DNA of 9,775 bases from assembly GCA_017882945.1 (NCBI GenBank), contig JADGON010000287.1, positions 1 to 9,775 of the forward strand, written 5' to 3'. The first letter of the stretch is position 1. Each line of letters begins with the position of its first letter. The notes below the pieces were generated by a model that saw only the letters and a list, made by a program, of their open reading frames with translations, searched no databases and had not been told where the DNA came from. Positions 6,266-9,775 of the stretch are shown piece after piece. A program made the position numbers and the translations under genes. This DNA comes from Acidimicrobiia bacterium. Its GTDB lineage: Bacteria > Actinomycetota > Acidimicrobiia > IMCC26256 > JAENVU01.

Positions 6266-7486
6266 ATGAGCATCGACTTCTCCCTGTCCCCGGAGCTCGA
6301 GGAGATCCGCACGACGACGCGGGACTTCATCGAGAACGTGGTCAAGCCCGCGGAAGCGAAGATCGACGAGGAAGATCGCAAGTCCCTCATCGACGGCATC
6401 ATCGAGATGCGCACCGAAGCCCAGAAGCGCGGCCTCTGGATGCCGCACATGCCCAAGGAGTGGGGTGGCATGGGGCTGCGCCACGTCGAGCTCGCGATGG
6501 TGCAGGCGGAGTCGGCGAAGTCGCGCTTCGGACCGTTCGCCATCAACTGCCAGGCCCCCGACGAGGGCAACATGCACACGCTGTTGCACTGGGGCACCGA
6601 CGAGCAGAAGCAGAAGTACCTCAAGCCGCTCTGCGACGGGATCGCGCGCTCGTGCTTCGCGATGACCGAACCCGAGGTGGCCGGGTCGGACCCGACGCTG
6701 ATCCAGACCAACGCGTACCAGGACGGCGACGAGTGGGTCATCAACGGGCACAAGTGGTTCATCAGCCAGGCCCGCCGCGCGACCTTCGCCATTCTCATCT
6801 GCCGCACGGAGGAGCAGCCCGAGATCAAGCAGGCTGCGAACACGGCGTTCATCATCGACCTGCCGGCCGAAGGCTGGAACGACGTCCGCGAGATCGAGAC
6901 GATGCACGGCGGCACCGGACACTCCGAGATCGTCATCGACGACCTGCGCGTGCACGACCGCCAGATGCTCGGCGGGCGCGGTCAGGGTCACCTGCTCGGC
7001 CAGTACCGTCTCGGCCCGGCGCGCCTCGCGCACTGCATGCGCTGGATCGCTCAGGCCGAGATGGCGCTCGACATGATGGTGGACCGCTCGCTCCACCGCT
7101 TCTCGCACGGTTCGCTTCTGGCGGAGAAGCAGGGCGTGCAGTGGATGATCGCCGACTCGGCGATGGAGCTCTACCAGTCCAAGCTCATGGTGCTGCACGC
7201 GGCGTACAAGATCGACCGGGGTGAGGACTTCAAGACCGAGGTCTCGATGGCGAAGCACTTCGTCGCCAACTCGCTGAATCGGATCATCGACCGGGCGATC
7301 CAGGTCCACGGCGCGCTCGGGTACTCGAAGGACACACCGCTCGTAGACATGTACGCGCACGCGCGCTGGGCCCGGTTCGCCGACGGCGCGGACGAGATCC
7401 ACCAGATGCGCATCGCCGAACGCACCATCGCTGCGTACAAGGACCACGGGACCACGAAGACCGCCACCGGCGACCTCCCGATCTAG
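6266..7486 (+). CDS. Acyl-CoA dehydrogenase, ACAD10/11-like subfamily
   Basis: A 406-residue FAD flavoenzyme of the acyl-CoA dehydrogenase family. The ATG at 6266 is preferred over 6224 because GGAG (6256-6259) lies 6 bases before it and the protein then begins at the family N-terminus (MSIDFSLSPELEEIR). Family motifs are WMPHMPKEWGGMGL (58-71), the flavin/substrate loop CFAMTEPEVAGSDP (130-143), WVINGHKWFIS (157-167), GPARLAHCMRWIAQAEMALD (250-269) and QVHGALGYSKDTPL (346-359). The segment that normally reads Y-E-G-T, with the catalytic glutamate, reads ADGADEIHQ (372-380) here, placing D373 at the base position. This is a trait of the ACAD10/11-like group. Members may dehydrogenate branched acyl-CoAs or, as with LvaC and ACAD11, act on 4-phosphoacyl-CoAs made by a partner kinase. 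Electrons, if released, would go to ETF. It is first in an operon with the carboxyltransferase. Confidence 0.94.
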   Translation: MSIDFSLSPELEEIRTTTRDFIENVVKPAEAKIDEEDRKSLIDGIIEMRTEAQKRGLWMPHMPKEWGGMGLRHVELAMVQAESAKSRFGPFAINCQAPDEGNMHTLLHWGTDEQKQKYLKPLCDGIARSCFAMTEPEVAGSDPTLIQTNAYQDGDEWVINGHKWFISQARRATFAILICRTEEQPEIKQAANTAFIIDLPAEGWNDVREIETMHGGTGHSEIVIDDLRVHDRQMLGGRGQGHLLGQYRLGPARLAHCMRWIAQAEMALDMMVDRSLHRFSHGSLLAEKQGVQWMIADSAMELYQSKLMVLHAAYKIDRGEDFKTEVSMAKHFVANSLNRIIDRAIQVHGALGYSKDTPLVDMYAHARWARFADGADEIHQMRIAERTIAAYKDHGTTKTATGDLPI

Positions 7487-9037
7487 ATGACCTGGGAGCC
7501 CGAGCTCGATGAGCTCGCGCGGCGCCGGGCGCTCGCGCACGAGATGGGCGGGCCGGAAAAGGTCAGGCGCCACCGTGACCTCGGCAAGCTCCCGGTCCGC
7601 GAGCGCATCGCCGAGCTCCTCGATCCCGGCTCGTTCCACGAGGTCGGCGGGCTCACCGGTCGCGGCACCTACGACGACGGCGGCGAGCTCACCGCACTGA
7701 CGCCGGCCAACTTCGTCATGGGCCGGGGCAGGGTGAACGGTCGCCCGGTCGTGGTAGGCGGCGACGACTTCACCGTGCGCGGCGGCGCGGCCGACGCGTC
7801 CATCTTCCAGAAGCAGGTGCACGCCGAGCGCATGGCTCACGACCTCGGGTTGCCGATCGTCCGGCTGGTCGACGGCTCGGGCGGTGGCGGATCTGTGAAG
7901 ACGCTCGAGACGGAGCGCCGCGCGTTCGTGCCGTTCAACCCGGGATGGGAGTGGGTCGTCGCGAACCTGAGCCGGGTGCCGGTGGTGAGCCTGTGCCTCG
8001 GGTCGGTCGCCGGTCTCGGCGCGGCCCGTGTGGTGACGAGCCATTACTCGATGATGGTGAAGGGAACGAGCCACCTCTTCGTGGCCGGGCCGGTGGTCGT
8101 GAACCAGCTCGGTACGGAGACCGTCGACAAGGAGACGCTCGGCGGCAGCGGCATCCACACCCGCAACGGCACCGTCGACGACGAAGTCGCCACGGAGGCG
8201 GAAGCATTCGCCCGAGCGCGCGCGTTCCTCTCCTACTTGCCGAGCTCGGTCGACGAGCTTCCACCGCGCGCCGAGCCCCTCGACGATCCCGAGCGCCGCG
8301 AGCCGAGCCTCATCGACGCGATCCCCCGCGAGCGTCGCAAGGTCTACAAGGTCCGCTCGATCATCGACGCCGTCGTCGATCAGGAATCGTTCCTCGAGCT
8401 CGGCCGCAACTGGGGTCGCTCCGCGGTCACCGGGCTCGCGCGCCTCGACGGCTGGCCGGTCGCGGTGCTCGGCAACGATCCGTATCACTATGCGGGCGGC
8501 TGGACCGCCGACGCGTCGCGCAAGGTCGAGCGGTTCGTCGACCTGGCCGAGACGTTCCGCCTCCCAGTCGTGCACCTCGTCGACAATCCGGGGTTCCTCA
8601 TCGGCACCGCATCGGAGCAGGCCGGCACGATCCGCCACGGCGCCCGCACGCTCGCCGCGGTGTACCAAGCCACGGTCCCCTGGTGCTCGGTGCTGATCCG
8701 TAAGGTCTACGGAGTGGCCGGCGCGGCGCATCAGGACGCGTCCAGGTTCTCCTACCGGTTCGCCTGGCCGTCCGGCGAATGGGGTTCGCTCCCGCTCGAA
8801 GGGGGCATCGAGGCCGCGTACCGTGCTCAGCTCGAGGCCGCCGAGAACCCGACGGCACTGCGAGCCGAGATCGAAGCCCGACTCGCACGCGCGCGCAACC
8901 CGTTCAAGACCGCGGAAGCATTCATGATCGAGGAGATCATCGACCCCCGCGACACGCGCCCCTTGCTCTGCGAGTTCGCAAACCTCGCGGCCCCACGACG
9001 CGCCCGCGGCGCGGCGCGATCCACCGTTCGGCCCTAG
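7487..9037 (+). CDS. Acyl-CoA carboxylase carboxyltransferase (beta) subunit, divergent clade
   Basis: A 516-residue two-lobe crotonase-fold carboxyltransferase, the usual length for PccB/AccD-type subunits, which move CO2 from carboxybiotin to an acyl-CoA. The N-lobe has RHRDLGKLPVRERIAELLDPGSFHEVG (about 28-54), GDDFTVRGGA (92-101) and VRLVDGSGGGG (125-135). The C-lobe has GWPVAVLGNDPYHYAGGWTAD (322-342), LVDNPGFLIGTASEQAGTIRHGA (364-386) and RFAWPSGEWGSLPLEGG (424-440). The ATG follows the preceding TAG with no spacer and no clear ribosome site, so translation probably depends on coupling to the acyl-CoA dehydrogenase. Where common PccB proteins read A-Y-G-G-A-Y, this one reads VYGVAGAAHQD (408-417), so the second oxyanion region differs. 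Propionyl-, methylcrotonyl- or another acyl-CoA could be the substrate. The biotin carboxylase/carrier subunit is not in the window. Confidence 0.9.
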   Translation: MTWEPELDELARRRALAHEMGGPEKVRRHRDLGKLPVRERIAELLDPGSFHEVGGLTGRGTYDDGGELTALTPANFVMGRGRVNGRPVVVGGDDFTVRGGAADASIFQKQVHAERMAHDLGLPIVRLVDGSGGGGSVKTLETERRAFVPFNPGWEWVVANLSRVPVVSLCLGSVAGLGAARVVTSHYSMMVKGTSHLFVAGPVVVNQLGTETVDKETLGGSGIHTRNGTVDDEVATEAEAFARARAFLSYLPSSVDELPPRAEPLDDPERREPSLIDAIPRERRKVYKVRSIIDAVVDQESFLELGRNWGRSAVTGLARLDGWPVAVLGNDPYHYAGGWTADASRKVERFVDLAETFRLPVVHLVDNPGFLIGTASEQAGTIRHGARTLAAVYQATVPWCSVLIRKVYGVAGAAHQDASRFSYRFAWPSGEWGSLPLEGGIEAAYRAQLEAAENPTALRAEIEARLARARNPFKTAEAFMIEEIIDPRDTRPLLCEFANLAAPRRARGAARSTVRP

Positions 9038-9061
9038 CGCGAGCCTCGTCATGGACCCGGC

Positions 9062-9112
9062 GATGATCGATCGGCGGGTTCGATCCTCTCCACGAACCGC
9101 CGTTCGATCGTC
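9062..9112 (+). terminator. Long imperfect hairpin after the carboxyltransferase gene
   Basis: The left arm (9062-9082) pairs with the right arm (9093-9112) around a 10-base loop (ATCCTCTCCA). The stem has about 20 pairs, with one T-T mismatch (9071/9103), one bulged G (9078) and one G-T pair. The core arms are CGGCGG-G-TTCG and CGAACCGCCG. It starts 25 bases after the operon's last stop and ends 48 bases before the VOC start. No U-tract follows, so it would be an I-shaped actinobacterial terminator. A processing or protein-binding element is the alternative. Nothing else is visible in the 123-base gap apart from the VOC promoter candidate. Confidence 0.55.
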
Positions 9113-9147
9113 AAGCCACGCCGGTGGTGCTGCTCGAGGCCGCCTGG

Positions 9148-9160
9148 CATCCTGGGTGCC
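9148..9160 (+). promoter_or_regulatory. Candidate leaderless promoter of the VOC gene
   Basis: CATCCT (9148-9153), a weak -10 match (NANNNT), is followed by exactly 7 bases (GGGTGCC) and the GTG start at 9161. The geometry matches that of the other candidate leaderless starts here. There is no Shine-Dalgarno sequence close to the GTG. Confidence 0.35.
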
Positions 9161-9547
9161 GTGTTGCGCGACTGCGAGCTCGTGGCATTCGTGGCGACGA
9201 CCGACGTGGTCCGCGCCCGCACGTTCTTCACCGATGTCGTCGGGCTCTCCGTCCTCGAGGACACTCCGTTCGCATGCGTGCTCGACGCGCACGGAACCAC
9301 GCTGCGGGTGACGCCCGTGGAGTCGATCGCCCCGGCTCGGTACACGGTGCTCGGCTGGACTGTTCCCGACATGGCGGCCGCCGTGCGGGACCTCGCCGAG
9401 CGCGGTGTGAGCTTCGAGCGCTTCGACGGCCTGGAACAGGACGAGCTTGGCGTGTGGACCACGCCCGGTGGTGACCAGGTCGCGTGGTTCAAGGATCCGG
9501 ACGGCAACATCTTGTCGCTCAGCCACCATGCGAAGCCCGGCATCTGA
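9161..9547 (+). CDS. VOC family (glyoxalase/bleomycin-resistance fold) protein
   Basis: A 128-residue single-module vicinal-oxygen-chelate protein made of two beta-alpha-beta-beta-beta repeats. The first repeat is ELVAFVATTDVVRARTFFTDVVGLSVLED (6-34), the standard opening in which the strand is followed by the A-R-x-F-(Y/F) helix. The second is TVLGWTVPDMAAAVRDLAERGVSFERFDG (62-90), ending in VAWFKDPDGNILSLSHH (107-123), the classic D-P-D-G-N closing motif. Most members bind a divalent metal and act on thiol adducts, dioxygenase substrates or antibiotics. The substrate here cannot be told, and the usual histidine at the first-strand metal position is not evident (the strand reads VAFVATTD). 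The GTG start fits the family N-terminus. The gene stands alone between a hairpin and a convergent gene 33 bases away. Confidence 0.88.
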   Translation: MLRDCELVAFVATTDVVRARTFFTDVVGLSVLEDTPFACVLDAHGTTLRVTPVESIAPARYTVLGWTVPDMAAAVRDLAERGVSFERFDGLEQDELGVWTTPGGDQVAWFKDPDGNILSLSHHAKPGI

Positions 9548-9580
9548 GCCGTGCCTGAGCTTCCCGCGAGCTGAGCCGGG

Positions 9581-9775
9581 TCAGAGGTTCAGCTGCATCC
9601 AGACCGAGCTGATGTAGCGCCCCCACTTCTGCGCGTACTCGTCGAAGACTCCGACCTCGGTGAAGCCAAACCGTCGATGGAGTCGTACCGACGCGTCGTT
9701 GGGCAGCGCGATGCCGGCGAGAACGCGATGGACGCGCTCCCCCGCCAGCTCTCCGAGCAAGCGTTCGTAGAGCAA
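9581..9775 (-). CDS. GNAT acetyltransferase, phosphinothricin-acetyltransferase-like (partial, C-terminus)
   Basis: The last 64 codons of a minus-strand gene that runs off the right edge, so the first codon seen is internal and not a start. The fragment has the end of an acetyl-CoA-binding helix (LYERLLGELA), then VHRVLAGIALPNDASVRLHRRFGFTEVGVFDEYAQKWGRY (about 15-54). The A-x-I-A-x-P-N-x-A-S-x-x-L-H-x-x-x-G-F pattern and the downstream K-W/F-G-R-Y/W are diagnostic of the Pat/Bar/YncA (MnaT) group, which acetylates phosphinothricin-like amino acids, methionine sulfone or related amines. The natural substrate is unknown. It converges on the VOC gene, and the 33-base gap shows only short CTGAGC direct repeats and no clear terminator. 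Confidence 0.85.
   Translation of the reverse strand: MLYERLLGELAGERVHRVLAGIALPNDASVRLHRRFGFTEVGVFDEYAQKWGRYISSVWMQLNL

Noticed and set aside
5129..9529. A single 1466-codon minus-strand open frame
   Set aside because: Only the last 350 codons (6181 to 5129) encode a recognisable dehydrogenase. The upstream part is antisense to the acyl-CoA dehydrogenase and carboxyltransferase, is low in complexity with many R/H/D/V residues, and has no domain. It is a GC-rich shadow frame.
9545..9578. CTGAGC direct repeats between the VOC gene and the right-edge GNAT gene
   Set aside because: They are short, partly coding and do not form a convincing stem-loop, so no terminator was called.

Overview
The window is GC-rich, tightly packed chromosomal DNA of actinobacterial character. 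Several genes use GTG starts (exonuclease III, the phosphotransferase, etfA, the VOC protein). Some starts have a -10-like hexamer exactly 7 bases upstream, as in leaderless actinobacterial transcripts. The gene set is an acyl-CoA metabolism neighbourhood like those of Acidimicrobiia or other lipid-degrading Actinomycetota. The taxon is an inference from style and gene content, not from a marker gene. I see no mobile element, CRISPR array, rRNA or tRNA.

Layout. At the left edge the tail of an upstream gene overlaps by ATGA a small DUF6285 protein (45-401), followed by exonuclease III (433-1212). These converge on a minus-strand block: etfB (4061 to 3291), etfA (3279 to 2320) and an ACAD10/11-type phosphotransferase (2259 to 1225). 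A 216-base divergent gap holding two strong hairpins separates etfB from a plus-strand two-part GNAT acetyltransferase (4278-5105). That gene converges, over a stem-loop, on a zinc-dependent dehydrogenase (6181 to 5129, minus).

The 84-base gap between the dehydrogenase and the next plus-strand gene carries a perfect 11-bp-arm palindrome of TetR-operator style. Candidate -35 boxes for both divergent genes lie inside it. The plus-strand operon is an ACAD10/11-like acyl-CoA dehydrogenase (6266-7486) whose stop codon directly abuts the ATG of an acyl-CoA carboxylase carboxyltransferase (7487-9037). A long imperfect hairpin (9062-9112) follows, then a small VOC-family protein (9161-9547) and, at the right edge, the end of a minus-strand phosphinothricin-acetyltransferase-like GNAT gene.

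How the genes may work together. ETF is the usual electron acceptor of acyl-CoA dehydrogenases. The phosphotransferase and the acyl-CoA dehydrogenase resemble the two halves of the fused eukaryotic ACAD10/ACAD11 proteins, and DUF6285 proteins accompany such kinases. The window may therefore encode parts of a 4-hydroxyacyl-CoA phosphorylation and dephosphorylation route comparable to Pseudomonas LvaABC. The dehydrogenase / ACAD / carboxyltransferase set under one operator looks like a regulated catabolic module of unknown substrate. These functional links are inferences from family resemblance and gene order.
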